Of a stretch of DNA of 64,000 nt, positions 18,239-28,238 are shown one piece after another. The notes under the pieces are model-generated. The model ran no database searches. It saw only the letters and a program-made list of their open reading frames with translations, and was not told the DNA's origin. Each line of letters begins with the position of its first letter. The first letter of the stretch is position 1. The translations under genes and the position numbers were made by a program. Source of the stretch: Singulisphaera sp. GP187 (GTDB lineage Bacteria; Planctomycetota; Planctomycetia; Isosphaerales; Isosphaeraceae); assembly GCF_900129635.1 (NCBI RefSeq), contig NZ_FSRB01000001.1:2643501-2707500 (forward strand). The letters are read 5' to 3'.

Positions 18239-20152
18239 TCAGTCCCACTTGAGAATCGCCCCCGTGTGGGCGCTGGTGGCCATGCTCGCGTACTTGGCGA
18301 GGTAGCCGCGCGTGAAGCGAGGGGCGGGCGCGGTCCAGGCGGCCCGTCGAGTCGCGAGTTCCGCGTCGGAGAGTTGCACCGAGAGCCGGCCCGCGGGGAT
18401 GTCGATCTCGATGATGTCGCCATCGCGGAGCAGGCCGATCGGACCTCCCACGGCGGCCTCGGGGCTGACGTGGCCGATCGAGGCTCCGGCCGTTCCTCCC
18501 GAGAACCGGCCGTCGGTGATCAGAGCGCACTTGTCTCCCAGGCCCACCCCCTTGATGGCGGTGGTGGGAGCAAGCATCTCCTGCATCCCCGGCCCTCCCT
18601 TCGGTCCCTCGTTGCGGATGATGACCACGTCGCCGGCCTTCACCTTGTCGAAAACGATGCCGTTGTAGGCGTCTTGCTCGTTCTCGAAGATCACGGCGGG
18701 GCCCGTGTGCTTGAGCATCTTGGGGTCGACACCCGCCGTCTTGACCACCGCCCCCTCGGGCGCGAGATTGCCGTAGAGCATCGACAGGCCGCCTGACTGC
18801 GAGTAGGCCTTGTCCACGGTCCGGATCACGTCAAACGGATCGAACCCGTCGCCGCCGTCGTTGCCGTTGTCGACCGGGGTTTCGCCCTCGGAGTCCAACA
18901 CCGCCAATCCGGCCGTCTGCGAGCGCGCCTCGGCCACCACACTCGGCACGGACCAGGCTTGCGTGGTGCGCTCGCCCCCGGCACGGACCCGAGTCAGAGT
19001 CTTGGCGACGGCGACCGCATTCGCGTTCCGGACGTCGTAGTCGGCGATGTTCTCCCCCAGGGTCTTGCCAGTCACGGTGGAACAGGACAGGGTGAGGAGG
19101 CCGGGGCGACCGCGCTCCACTTCCCCCAGAATCGTGTGGATTCCCCCCGCGCGGGCGACGTCCTCAATGTGGTAGGAACTGGCCGGACTCACCTTGCAGA
19201 TGTTCGCGACCTTCTTGCTCAACTCGTCGATTCGGCGCATCGAGTACTCGACGCCCGCTTCATGTGCGATCGCCAGGATGTGCAGCACGGTGTTCGTGCT
19301 CCCCCCCATCGCCATGTCCAGGATCATGGCATTATCGAAGGCCTCGCGAGTCGCGATCTCGCGTGGCAAGAGCCCGTGCCCTTCACCGAGCCGACCGAAA
19401 TCCTTGGCCATCTCGACGATCCGCTTCGCCGCGCGTTCGTAGAGCGTCCTGCGGTCCGCGGAGGTCGCCAGGATCGTGCCGTTCCCGGGCAGGCCCATGC
19501 CCAACGCCTCGGCCAGGCAGTTCATGCTGTTGGCCGTGAACATGCCTGAACAGCTCCCGCAGGTCGGGCAGGCCGCTTTCTCGATCTCATCCAACTCCGC
19601 GGCGGTGATCTGGCCGTTTTGGCGCTTCACGCCGGCGACGAACGCGTCGATCAGGTCGACCGACTTCCCGCTCTCGGTCTTCCCCGCCTCCATGGGGCCT
19701 CCCGAGACGAAGACCGTCGGCACGTTGACCCGCATGGCCCCCATGAACATCCCCGGCACGATCTTGTCGCAGTTGGGGATGCAGATCATGCCGTCGAACC
19801 GGTGCGCCTCGATCATCGTCTCGACACAATCGGCAATGAGCTCGCGCGACGGGAGCGAGAACTTCATCCCGTTGTGGCCCATCGCGATCCCGTCATCGAC
19901 GCCGATCGTATTGAACAGGAAGGGCACGCCTCCCGCCGCCCGGACACATTCCTTGACGTAGTTGCCCACCTCCTGCAGGTGGACGTGCCCCGGAATGATG
20001 TCGACATGGCTGTTGCAGATCGCGATGAACGGCTTGTCCCAGTCCCCATCACGAACCCCGGTCGCGCGCAGCAAACTGCGGTGCCCCGCGCGTGCGTCGC
20101 CCTTTTTGATCGTGTCGGAACGCATGCTGACCCCATTCGTTTCGGTGGGCAT
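18239..20152 (-). CDS. ilvD: Dihydroxy-acid dehydratase
   Basis: Fe-S enzyme of branched-chain amino-acid synthesis that dehydrates dihydroxyisovalerate and dihydroxymethylvalerate to the 2-keto acids. Cluster-binding and active-site segments: [44 protein letters not shown], and the C-terminal [19 protein letters not shown]. At 637 residues it is longer than the usual 550-620. The extra length is an insertion near residues 385-445 with a Gly/Asp-rich part ([13 protein letters not shown]). GGGAG precedes the start. The window has no other ilv gene. Confidence 0.95.
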   Translation of the reverse strand: MPTETNGVSMRSDTIKKGDARAGHRSLLRATGVRDGDWDKPFIAICNSHVDIIPGHVHLQEVGNYVKECVRAAGGVPFLFNTIGVDDGIAMGHNGMKFSLPSRELIADCVETMIEAHRFDGMICIPNCDKIVPGMFMGAMRVNVPTVFVSGGPMEAGKTESGKSVDLIDAFVAGVKRQNGQITAAELDEIEKAACPTCGSCSGMFTANSMNCLAEALGMGLPGNGTILATSADRRTLYERAAKRIVEMAKDFGRLGEGHGLLPREIATREAFDNAMILDMAMGGSTNTVLHILAIAHEAGVEYSMRRIDELSKKVANICKVSPASSYHIEDVARAGGIHTILGEVERGRPGLLTLSCSTVTGKTLGENIADYDVRNANAVAVAKTLTRVRAGGERTTQAWSVPSVVAEARSQTAGLAVLDSEGETPVDNGNDGGDGFDPFDVIRTVDKAYSQSGGLSMLYGNLAPEGAVVKTAGVDPKMLKHTGPAVIFENEQDAYNGIVFDKVKAGDVVIIRNEGPKGGPGMQEMLAPTTAIKGVGLGDKCALITDGRFSGGTAGASIGHVSPEAAVGGPIGLLRDGDIIEIDIPAGRLSVQLSDAELATRRAAWTAPAPRFTRGYLAKYASMATSAHTGAILKWD

Positions 20153-20288
20153 GAGGAGGGCTCCCGGCTAACTAATTCCAGGTCGAACGTGCGCGGAAAG
20201 GGATCGGCCTGACGATCACGCGCCAAAATTCTATCCTATCAGACGGTACGGGTGCTTCCTAGACACGCCGCGCGCACCGGCGGTTCGA

Positions 20289-20888
20289 TCAGTGGACCCG
20301 CCAGAGGAAGTGCCCCGCGAGCAGGCCGGCCACAAACGCAAACGCTTGGGCCAGCAGCACGAAGAGCGACCAGGTGGCGACCGCCGAACGGGGGAGGACG
20401 ACGTCCCGCGAACGAGTCGACACGACCCTCGTCTCGGCAATGCGGGTCGACTCGAACTGGATCGGTGGAACCACCGCTTCCGTGACTTTCGGAGCCGCCT
20501 CAGTCGTTGTTCCTGTCAGCCCGCCTAAGTCGATCGGCGAAGTGGTCTCGCTGACAGCCGAGGGGACCGGCGGGTCGGGTTCCGGCGGAACCGAGGGGTA
20601 GGGCTCACGGGGCGCTGACTCGGCCAGCGGCGGCGTCCAGTTCACTCCCGGCTCGACCCGGATATCCTCGGGCCGGATGTCCAGCAGGTCGAGCGAGATC
20701 CCTTCCTCAGACGTCTCGGTGAACCGCGGCGACTGCGAGACGTCGGCGCCCTCGGCCTCGTCCGGGTCGGGCACAATCAGGTCGGCCCGGCACTTGGGAC
20801 AAGCGACGACCGTCCCAACCCTCCCGCGCGAAACCCCGAGGAGCTGGTTGCACTGATAGCATCGAAATTTGAGTGGAACCCCCGCCAT
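20289..20888 (-). CDS. Zinc-ribbon protein with a C-terminal membrane anchor
   Basis: A 199-residue protein starting MAGVPLKFRCYQCNQLLGVS. The N-terminus carries a CxxC...CxxC zinc ribbon (CYQC and CPKC, residues about 10-35) of a type common at the N-terminus of planctomycete membrane proteins. The middle (40-165) is Pro/Glu/Thr-rich and probably disordered. One transmembrane helix ends the protein (SLFVLLAQAFAFVAGLLAGHF). A tail-anchored cytoplasmic protein is inferred; function unknown. Confidence 0.65.
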   Translation of the reverse strand: MAGVPLKFRCYQCNQLLGVSRGRVGTVVACPKCRADLIVPDPDEAEGADVSQSPRFTETSEEGISLDLLDIRPEDIRVEPGVNWTPPLAESAPREPYPSVPPEPDPPVPSAVSETTSPIDLGGLTGTTTEAAPKVTEAVVPPIQFESTRIAETRVVSTRSRDVVLPRSAVATWSLFVLLAQAFAFVAGLLAGHFLWRVH

Positions 20889-21184
20889 GCCCTGCCGCCC
20901 CCGAGAAGGCTCGATGTTTTGATTGGCAACCACGGCCTTCCAGCCTACGGATCCCCTGTCAATCGTGCCACTGTCCGGAGTCACCGCGAAACGCAAGTGC
21001 TCCGCTCAAAGCATGGCATCAGGACCGGATCGACCGGGAAACCGAACTGGCCGAGGCGGCTTGACCCCGCAGTTCGAATCGCCACAATAGAGAAGGTGAT
21101 CGGCTCGAACCCGGCGACCACGTCTACATCCCTCCCCTTTGCCCAGATCTCCGGCACTCACTCGGCGTAGGGACACCCAGGCCA

Positions 21185-23518
21185 ATGAGACAGGTTCCAC
21201 GGCTGAGACCACCAGGCTGCTCGCGTCTAACCCTGCTCTTCTTGTCGTTGTCGACCCTGACGTTCGGCGAGAACGTGGTCCTCAAAAACGGGATCGTCTA
21301 CCGCGGTGCCGTCGACCAGGATAACACGATCGTCTTCATCGACGACGGTCTCAAACGCGTGGTGGTGCGGGACTCGAAAATCGCACGCAAAGACCCCGAC
21401 ACCACGTTCGGCCATTGGGAAATCTTCAGGCTCGAGCAACCCCTCGTCCTGCACGGCGGCGTGATGCCCAAGGAGGCGTTCGACATCAAGTCGACTCCGT
21501 GGAACGATAAGGGCCGACGGCAGTTCGAATACCGATCGGGCAAGTCGCGGAAGCCGATCACGATGGAGCAGGCGATCTATGAACTCGGCCCCTACAAAGT
21601 AAAACTACGAGGCGTGGATGGCTTCTGGCAGGATGGGCGGCTCAGCACGAAGCAGATCCCGCGGCAAGAGGTGCTGAGCATTCTCGCGAAGGTCGATCAA
21701 ACCCAACTCAACGAGCGGCGCCGCGTGGCCTCGTTCCTGATCCAGGCCGAATGGTACAGCGACGCCAAACTCGCGCTCGACAACCTGCTCCGTGACTTTC
21801 CCGATGACGCCTCCCTGCGCGAAACCATCGGCAACGCCCGTACGGTCGTGGCGCAGCTCGAGTCGACGCAACTCAAGGCCGATCTCGACGTCCGCCGCAA
21901 AGCGCAACAGTATCACGACGTCATGAACCGGCTCAAAACGTTCCCGACCAAGGATGTTGCCGCGGACACCCTGGTGGAAGTCCGCGACCAGCTTCGCAGG
22001 GACGAAGCCCAGACGGCCGCCGACGAGACACTCGCGAAAGAATTTCGCGAATTGTCGGATCGAATCCCGTCGGATGCGAAGAAGGCCTGGAAGAAGCCGG
22101 TGAACGAGATGCTGCTCGCCTTCGCGGAAGCGCCCGACGCCGTCCGCGACCGCTTCGTGGCCTGGCAAAAGGCGAAGGACGATCCCACACTCAAGGACGA
22201 CGCCCGCTTTGCTCTGGCGGCGTCCGGCTTTGTGGTCGGCGCCGACGCCGCAGTGCCCAGCCTGGAGATGGCCACGAACCTCTGGAAGCTTCGCGACCAA
22301 CTGCATCAATACCTGGCCAGCACCGACACCGGCGAGCGTGCCACCGCCCTCGACCAGCTCCAAACCGTGCCATTGCCCGAACGGCCGGGGCAGTCCGTCG
22401 CGACGCTCAGGCTCGATGTCCTGACTCGGCTCGCGACCTTGATGACGCCCCCGCTCAACTCGGACAAGCAAACCAAGCCGGGGGAGCCGATCATCCATCG
22501 GGTCGGCGAGGATCAGAACCTCGCCCCCACCGAGTACTCGGTCTTGCTGCCGCCGGAATATCAGCCGCTTCGAAGCTACCCGGCCGTCGTCGCGCTCCAC
22601 GACGGACGAGGGCCAGGGGCCGCGATCGACTGGTGGTCGGCCGAGGCAACGCGAAGGGGCTACATCGTCATTGCGCCGGAATACCGCCTGCCCGGCCAGG
22701 GTGACGACTACACCTACACGACGAGCGAGCACGCCGCCGTGGAGCTGGCCCTGCGCGATGCGCGGCGGCGATACGCGATCGACGGCGACCGCGTCTTCCT
22801 GGGGGGCCAGTTGCGCGGGGGGGACATGGCGTGGGACTACGGGCTGGCCCACCCCGACCTGTTTGCCGGCGTGGCGGTGATCTCAGGGCGTCCGTTCAAG
22901 TACCCGTTTCGTTATCAGTCGCACGCCAAGTTGGTTCCCCTTTATGTGGCCCTGGGCGACCTGGCGCCGGCCGGTCCCGAGATCGTCTTCCAGAACGTCC
23001 TGAAGCCGCTGATCGCGAAGACCTACGACGTCACCTATGTCGAATACTACCACCGCGGGTTGGAAGACCTCCCCGAGGAAGCACCCGCGGTTTTCGACTG
23101 GATGGACCGCCATCGACGCGATCCGTTCCCGAAAGAGTTCGACGCGGTCACGGCGCGCGAGTCGGACGACCGATTCTACGGGGTCGTCGTCCGCGAGTTC
23201 TTCGAGGGCCGCACGACGGCTCCGGAAGTCGTCGAACCGTTCGCGAAGAACCTCAAGCCGGCCACCATCAAGATGTCGACCAGCAACCTCAGTAATCTCA
23301 TCAAGATCCAGACCAACGGGGTCAAACGACTCGACGTCTGGGTCAGCCCCAAGTTGATTGATTTCAATCGAAAGATCGAGGTCCGGATCAATAAGGATTC
23401 GTTTTCCAAGCCGGTGGCCGAACCGAACATCGAACCGTTCTTGGAAGACCTCCGACTCCGGGGTGATCGCCAACAAATCTTTTGGCTCAAAGCCTCGTGG
23501 ATGAGCCCGGGCGCCTAA
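21185..23518 (+). CDS. Secreted alpha/beta-hydrolase-like protein without the catalytic serine
   Basis: A 777-residue exported protein (signal near LTLLFLSLSTLTFGEN). Residues 30-420 are mainly helical repeats and charged linkers. Residues about 430-640 form an esterase/peptidase-like alpha/beta hydrolase: EYSVLLPPEYQPLRSYPAVV, HDGRGPGAA, YIVIAPEYRLPGQG and DGDRVFLGG. The nucleophile elbow, normally GHSxGG, reads GQLRGGDMAWDYGLAHPDLF, so the Ser is replaced. The C-terminal His region is YYHRGLEDLPEE. It may be a binding rather than catalytic protein. The gene is monocistronic, with about 200 bases before the next start. Confidence 0.7.
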   Translation: MRQVPRLRPPGCSRLTLLFLSLSTLTFGENVVLKNGIVYRGAVDQDNTIVFIDDGLKRVVVRDSKIARKDPDTTFGHWEIFRLEQPLVLHGGVMPKEAFDIKSTPWNDKGRRQFEYRSGKSRKPITMEQAIYELGPYKVKLRGVDGFWQDGRLSTKQIPRQEVLSILAKVDQTQLNERRRVASFLIQAEWYSDAKLALDNLLRDFPDDASLRETIGNARTVVAQLESTQLKADLDVRRKAQQYHDVMNRLKTFPTKDVAADTLVEVRDQLRRDEAQTAADETLAKEFRELSDRIPSDAKKAWKKPVNEMLLAFAEAPDAVRDRFVAWQKAKDDPTLKDDARFALAASGFVVGADAAVPSLEMATNLWKLRDQLHQYLASTDTGERATALDQLQTVPLPERPGQSVATLRLDVLTRLATLMTPPLNSDKQTKPGEPIIHRVGEDQNLAPTEYSVLLPPEYQPLRSYPAVVALHDGRGPGAAIDWWSAEATRRGYIVIAPEYRLPGQGDDYTYTTSEHAAVELALRDARRRYAIDGDRVFLGGQLRGGDMAWDYGLAHPDLFAGVAVISGRPFKYPFRYQSHAKLVPLYVALGDLAPAGPEIVFQNVLKPLIAKTYDVTYVEYYHRGLEDLPEEAPAVFDWMDRHRRDPFPKEFDAVTARESDDRFYGVVVREFFEGRTTAPEVVEPFAKNLKPATIKMSTSNLSNLIKIQTNGVKRLDVWVSPKLIDFNRKIEVRINKDSFSKPVAEPNIEPFLEDLRLRGDRQQIFWLKASWMSPGA

Positions 23519-23717
23519 CGACGCGTTCAGACGCCACGGAAGTCGATCGGAAGCACGGGGTCTTGGTTCGGGAACTTGAGCCGCGGCCATTCCAGACCAT
23601 TCCCCCCCCCAAAAAAATGCTTGTCCTCGTCCGGGTCTACCGGCGCGATCCCGGCGGACCCATCGTGGCATGCCGGGATCTTTTGATTCTCTTTCGCGTC
23701 TTACCAGGGAGTTTCTC

Positions 23718-25184
23718 GTGAGCGAACCCCAGACCCCCGACTGGGTACGTGATGCCATCTTCTACCAGATCTTCCCCGATCGGTTCGCTCGGAGCCTGAC
23801 GGTCCCCAAGCCCAGCCACCTCGACGAATGGGGATCTCCGCCGACGTACCACGGCTACCAGGGAGGCGACCTGATCGGGGTGGTCGAGCGCCTCGACTAC
23901 CTCGCCGAGCTCGGCGTCAACGCGCTCTATTTTACGCCGGTCTTTCAGTCGGCCTCGAACCATCGTTATCACACCCACGACTATGAAAGAGTCGACCCGA
24001 TGCTCGGCGGCAACGCCGCACTGAGCCGGCTCCTCGAGGAAGCGCATGGCCGTGGGATGAAGGTCGTCCTCGACGGCGTGTTCAACCACGCGAGCCGCGG
24101 CTTCTTCCAGTTCCACGACATCCTCGAGAACGGGGCCAACGCCGCTTACCTCGACTGGTTCACGGTCCATCGCTATCCGCTGAACGCCTACGACTCCGGG
24201 AACAATCCCGGCTACCAGGCCTGGTGGAACCTGCCCGCGCTGCCGAAGTTCAACATCAGGAACCCCGAGGTCCGTGAATTCCTCCTCGGGATCGGCCGGA
24301 AATGGATCGACATGGGGATCGACGGCTGGCGGCTCGACGTCGCCAACGAGATTGACGACGACTCGTTCTGGCAGGAGTTTCGCCGCCGCGTCCACGGCGG
24401 CAATCCCGATGCGTACATCGTCGGTGAAGTCTGGGGCGAAGCGAAGCGGTGGCTCCAAGGCGACATGTGGGATGCCGTGATGAACTATCTGTTCACTCGC
24501 GCATGTATTGCATTTTTTATTGGTGAGTCGGTCGATCGGGGCGAGCTCGGCAGGACGAGCTTCCACTCGCTCGACCCGATCGGTGCCCCCGCTTTCCGGC
24601 ACGCGATTGAAACCATGATCGGCCACTACCATCCCAACGTCAACGCAGCGCAGATGAACCTGCTCGATAGCCACGACATGCCAAGGTTTCTCACGCTGGC
24701 GCAGGGAGACAAGTCGGCCCTCCGGCTGGCGACCCTCTTCCAGATGACCTACACCGGCGCCCCGTCGATCTACTACGGTGACGAAATCGGCATGCCCGGC
24801 AAACATGATCCCGACAACCGGCGGGCGTTCCCCTGGTACACTCCCGAGAGTTGGGACCGAGACCTCCTGCACGACTTTCAGCGCTACATCGCCCTCCGTC
24901 GCAACCGCCCCGCGCTCCGACGCGGCTCGTTCCAGATCCTCCTCGCTCAGGACGACGTGCTCGCCCACGCCCGCCAGCTCGGCCCCGAAACCGTGGTTAT
25001 TGCGATCAATACATCACGATTTCATCAACGAATCGACATCCCGCTCGCGGGCCTGATTCCCGAGGGAACGGGCCTCGATGAGGTCTGGACCCACGAAGTC
25101 ACCCGATCCGAAGGGAACACCCTCCGTGGCATCGAACTCGCGCCGCGCTCGGGCCGCGTTTTCGCCACCCCCCTACCCTCATGA
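23718..25184 (+). CDS. Glycoside hydrolase family 13 alpha-glycosidase
   Basis: Alpha-amylase-fold enzyme of 488 residues, probably cytoplasmic (no signal), acting on maltodextrins or cyclodextrins like neopullulanase. GH13 conserved regions: VVLDGVFNH (I), GWRLDVANE (II, Asp nucleophile), VGEVWGE (III, acid/base Glu) and LLDSHDMPRF (IV, Asp). GTG at 23718 is taken as start because AGGGAG stands seven bases before it and the sequence then reads SEPQTPDWVRDAIFYQIFPDR. The stop overlaps the next gene by ATGA, so the two are coupled. Confidence 0.93.
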   Translation: MSEPQTPDWVRDAIFYQIFPDRFARSLTVPKPSHLDEWGSPPTYHGYQGGDLIGVVERLDYLAELGVNALYFTPVFQSASNHRYHTHDYERVDPMLGGNAALSRLLEEAHGRGMKVVLDGVFNHASRGFFQFHDILENGANAAYLDWFTVHRYPLNAYDSGNNPGYQAWWNLPALPKFNIRNPEVREFLLGIGRKWIDMGIDGWRLDVANEIDDDSFWQEFRRRVHGGNPDAYIVGEVWGEAKRWLQGDMWDAVMNYLFTRACIAFFIGESVDRGELGRTSFHSLDPIGAPAFRHAIETMIGHYHPNVNAAQMNLLDSHDMPRFLTLAQGDKSALRLATLFQMTYTGAPSIYYGDEIGMPGKHDPDNRRAFPWYTPESWDRDLLHDFQRYIALRRNRPALRRGSFQILLAQDDVLAHARQLGPETVVIAINTSRFHQRIDIPLAGLIPEGTGLDEVWTHEVTRSEGNTLRGIELAPRSGRVFATPLPS

Positions 25185-25972
25185 ACGCGAACTCACCCCC
25201 ACCGCTCTGGCGGCTCCCCGATGGCGTGAACCCGTCCCTCTGGGAGTACACCCACACCGATCGGCTCGCCGACGAGGAAGACGAATACTTCCGCGGCCAC
25301 CCCCTGTTCCAGACCGACGCGCGGGCGCTCGACGCCCGGTTCGTCGAGCCGGCTCCGCTGGTCGACCTCGGCTGCGGAACCGGCCGGCACGCCTTGCGAT
25401 TCGCGCGCCGCGGCTTTCCCGTGGTCGCGGTGGATCTCTCGCACGCGATGCTCCGCACCGCGCGTGCCGAGGCCCACGCCGAACGCCTCGCGTTCCTCGG
25501 CGTCGAGGCCAACCTCTGCCGCCTCGGCGCCTTCCGGGATGAGACCTTCACCTACGCGCTCTCGATGTTCAGCACACTCGGCATGATTCGTGGGCGACCG
25601 GCGCGGCGGCGGGCGCTGGCCGAAACCTTTCGAATCCTCCGGCGCGGCGGCCGGCTCGCCCTCCATGCCCACAACTTCTGGCTCAACCTGGGCGACCCCC
25701 AAGGTCGGACCTGGCTCCTGAACCAGGCGAAGCGGGCCTTGTTGCAACAACCAGGGCTGGGCGATCGCCGAATGACCTATCGCGGAATCAGCGGCATGGA
25801 AGTGCACCTCTTCCGCTGGCGCGAGTTGAAGTCCGACCTTCGTTCCGCCGGGTTCCGGATCGACGACGTCCTGCCCATCGACGCCGTGCGCGCCGAGCCG
25901 ATCGCCGCCCCTTGGTTCGGGCACTCACTCCGCGCAGGGGGCTGGATCGTGTTCGCGAGCCGACCGGGCTGA
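25181..25972 (+). CDS. SAM-dependent methyltransferase
   Basis: Class I methyltransferase, 263 residues. Motif I is LVDLGCGTGRHALRFARRG, followed by VVAVDLSHAMLRTAR (motif II Asp). The typical post-motif segment is RILRRGGRLALHAHNFW. The substrate is unknown; small-molecule or lipid methylation is likely given the type-11-like domain. It starts within the stop codon of the GH13 gene (ATGA), making a two-gene operon, though no biochemical link is obvious. Confidence 0.85.
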   Translation: MNANSPPPLWRLPDGVNPSLWEYTHTDRLADEEDEYFRGHPLFQTDARALDARFVEPAPLVDLGCGTGRHALRFARRGFPVVAVDLSHAMLRTARAEAHAERLAFLGVEANLCRLGAFRDETFTYALSMFSTLGMIRGRPARRRALAETFRILRRGGRLALHAHNFWLNLGDPQGRTWLLNQAKRALLQQPGLGDRRMTYRGISGMEVHLFRWRELKSDLRSAGFRIDDVLPIDAVRAEPIAAPWFGHSLRAGGWIVFASRPG

Positions 25973-26170
25973 TTGGGGGGCGTCCGTGAGCCGTCATCGT
26001 CGATGATCGCGGACGCTCAACTGGCCGATTTCGCACCCGATTGTCCTCGGTCGACCAGGCGTTTTCCCCTGACTCTGACGGCCCCCATGGCCTGCAACAG
26101 GGGTGTTCCATAGGCAAGTCGTCGGCGATTCCCGCCCCTCGGCGCCTCCTTTCGTTCGCCGTCGTCCCGC
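25973..26170. other. Spacer before the IstB remnant
   Basis: No supported gene or structure. The stretch runs from the methyltransferase stop into the transposon relic, and the junction cannot be placed exactly. Confidence 0.35.
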
Positions 26171-26395
26171 CCGCCCCTCGGCATTTCGTACTTCTCTCGC
26201 ACGCTGCTGTTCGGCGACGATGTCCTGGCCACGGCGATCCTGGACCGCCCCCACCACAACCACACGCTCATGGTCACCAGCGAGAGCGACCGGCTCCGCC
26301 AGAATCACAAGTCCAGCTTGTTCCGCACGAGGCTGGCATCGGCCAATCCCAATTCGGAGGAAGCCCCACGCAAACGACCGAAGAAGTCACGGTAA
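26171..26395 (+). pseudogene. Remnant of an IS21-type IstB helper ATPase (C-terminus)
   Basis: In the frame ending with TAA at 26393-26395 the translation contains TLLFGDDVLATAILDRP, HHNHTLMVTSESDRLRQN and HKSSLF. This matches the well-conserved IstB ending I recall as VFGDxVLATAILDRLLHHS and YRLRxK. Everything upstream (Walker A and B) and the partner transposase IstA are missing, so it is a decayed fragment of an IS21-family insertion. Confidence 0.65.
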
Positions 26396-26812
26396 CGTGC
26401 CGTGACAGTCGGATTCGAAGTAGCCAGAGAAATGTGTGGGGGGGGCTTGTCCAACCAAGTCCGAAGGGGTCGAAATTCGTGTCACCTGGCAAGGGGTGGG
26501 ATGGCATGGTTTGGACTTTCGTTCCAGCGCCAGGTTTTCCTCAGCAGCCACTGAGTCCCCCACTTCTGCAGCAGGATCCCATCGCCTTAAGAGAGCCCTG
26601 GGTTACTCTCGATGTCCAGTCAATTGGATGAAGCGATCTCACTGGTAGCCGCGGACGAAGGCCTGATAGACTCGGGTTTGGCCCATGCTGCTCTCCAGTT
26701 TTGACTCACTCCTAAGTAGACTCGGCAACTTGTAACCTTCGTCCCAGCCGCGCGGTTCCGCCAAGTAAGGCCGAATCCAATCGGTACTCAGCCAGAGAGT
26801 TGTGAGAGCATT
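26396..26812. other. Spacer of lower GC within the accessory patch
   Basis: The 417 bases hold no convincing frame. The sequence is less GC-biased than the core genome and includes an 8-base G run near 26440. Probably residue of insertions. Confidence 0.35.
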
Positions 26813-27235
26813 ATGGAAGCACAGCCTATTCACCTGCGAACTCCGATCGATCCCGCTCTGACTGGTATCTGGAGGTCGGAAGTCAGTGGCACAGACTTGA
26901 CCGACTTAAGCCCTGTCGAACCTCGATTCATGGAGGAAATTATCCTGCGTGGTGACGGTACGGCCGATTTGCGATGGCTCTCTCCCGAGCTGAAGTCTCT
27001 CGCATGCAATTCTGACGCTCCCTTCCCAATCATCTGGGAAACATCATCGGACGGAATGCTGTCGATCTATCTGCCCATCGCTCCGATGCCCGAATATGAG
27101 ATCGTGGACTGGATTCAAGATGCGATTCGATACGATGTCCTTTCGATCATGCCCGAGGCCATGACCCTCAGCGACCGTCGTTATGATGGGGAATCCATCA
27201 CTGTCTTCCGAAGGCAAAACAAATCTACACATTAA
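26813..27235 (+). CDS. Hypothetical protein of 140 residues
   Basis: A plausible soluble protein with no signal or membrane segment. It has alternating hydrophobic beta strands (ALTGIWRSEV, EEIILRGDGTADLRW, DGMLSIYLPIAPMPEYEIVD and ITVFRR), suggesting a small beta-barrel of the lipocalin-like kind (GxW near the start, then antiparallel strands). Codon use is less GC-biased than in surrounding genes, consistent with acquisition. Flanked by the IstB relic and a glycosyltransferase. Function not assigned. Confidence 0.5.
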   Translation: MEAQPIHLRTPIDPALTGIWRSEVSGTDLTDLSPVEPRFMEEIILRGDGTADLRWLSPELKSLACNSDAPFPIIWETSSDGMLSIYLPIAPMPEYEIVDWIQDAIRYDVLSIMPEAMTLSDRRYDGESITVFRRQNKSTH

Positions 27236-27365
27236 TCAGCCATAACAAAATTGCAAGCCGGCCGAGATAAATGGCGTGGCGGGGCGCACCCAGGTCTATA
27301 TCGACCTGGTGGTGCTGTTGAGGACGGATACGGCGACGCTGAACCGCATAGGCGAAGGAGTGATC

Positions 27366-28238
27366 ATGGCCGACGGAGAAGAGGCCGAGCCGCGCAACGA
27401 AGCGGTTCCCCACCCTCGTGTCGAAAGTCCAGGGAGAACCACCACGCACCTGGTCAGCCCGGCCGAACCGGTCCCGAGGATGACCCGGTTGCCCGAGTCC
27501 CGGACCATCGAGATCGTCGTGCCGGTTCGTCCCGGAGATCGCGACCGCTTTCCGGTCACCGTCGACCCGAGCCGGATCAGGACACGCGTGCTGGAATGTA
27601 CCGATGGCAACCTCTCCCGTTTGTACCGGGACGCTTACCTCGACAGCCGGGCAGACCTGGTCCTGTTCAAGCACGACGATTTCTGCTTCCGCCACTGGGA
27701 GTCGTTCGAGGCGCAAGCGTGGGACCTGTTGCCACGCTACCCGATCCTCGGGGTGGCCGGCACCCGGGCCTTCTCGCCGCTACGGCTTCCCTGGTGGCAG
27801 CAGACCTCCCAACCGATCCTGATGGACGGACTCAACCGGGGCATGGTGTCACATCCATTGCCAGCCGGTCCCGACACGTTAGAGACCGAGAAGTGCTATC
27901 AGCAGACGCTCTTTGGACCGCCCGGTCCCGTGGCGGTGCTCGACGGTCTCCTCCTGGGAGTGCTCCGGCGTTGGGAAGGGGAGCCGCTCCTCTTCGGCCG
28001 GTTTACCAAGGACGATCTGGCTGGTTGGTGGGACGACGCGTTCGGGCGGCACTTCTACGATATGGCCTTCACGTTCAACGCCAGTCGCTCATTCCAGGAC
28101 GCGGGGCTAGGCGCGGCCTGCTACGCGCTGGTGGCGTACGTCTCGCACGAGAGCAGCGGGACGCCCGATCGAGCCTGGCAGGAAGCCGCAACGCGGTTCA
28201 TGAGCCGCTACGGCAGTGCGAAACCGATTCGAGTCTAA
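27366..28238 (+). CDS. StrF-like family 2 glycosyltransferase domain protein
   Basis: A 290-residue cytoplasmic protein resembling the GT-A fold group found in StrF and sugar-modifying enzymes. Supporting segments: IEIVVPVRP at the start of the fold, NLSRLYRDAYLDSRADLVLF followed by KHDDFCF (the DxD-like acidic motif, HDD), PILGVAGTRAF, and PVAVLDGLLLGVLRR. ATG at 27366 is preceded by GAAGGAG at ideal distance; the frame runs further upstream without better signals. Acceptor and donor unknown. Confidence 0.6.
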   Translation: MADGEEAEPRNEAVPHPRVESPGRTTTHLVSPAEPVPRMTRLPESRTIEIVVPVRPGDRDRFPVTVDPSRIRTRVLECTDGNLSRLYRDAYLDSRADLVLFKHDDFCFRHWESFEAQAWDLLPRYPILGVAGTRAFSPLRLPWWQQTSQPILMDGLNRGMVSHPLPAGPDTLETEKCYQQTLFGPPGPVAVLDGLLLGVLRRWEGEPLLFGRFTKDDLAGWWDDAFGRHFYDMAFTFNASRSFQDAGLGAACYALVAYVSHESSGTPDRAWQEAATRFMSRYGSAKPIRV

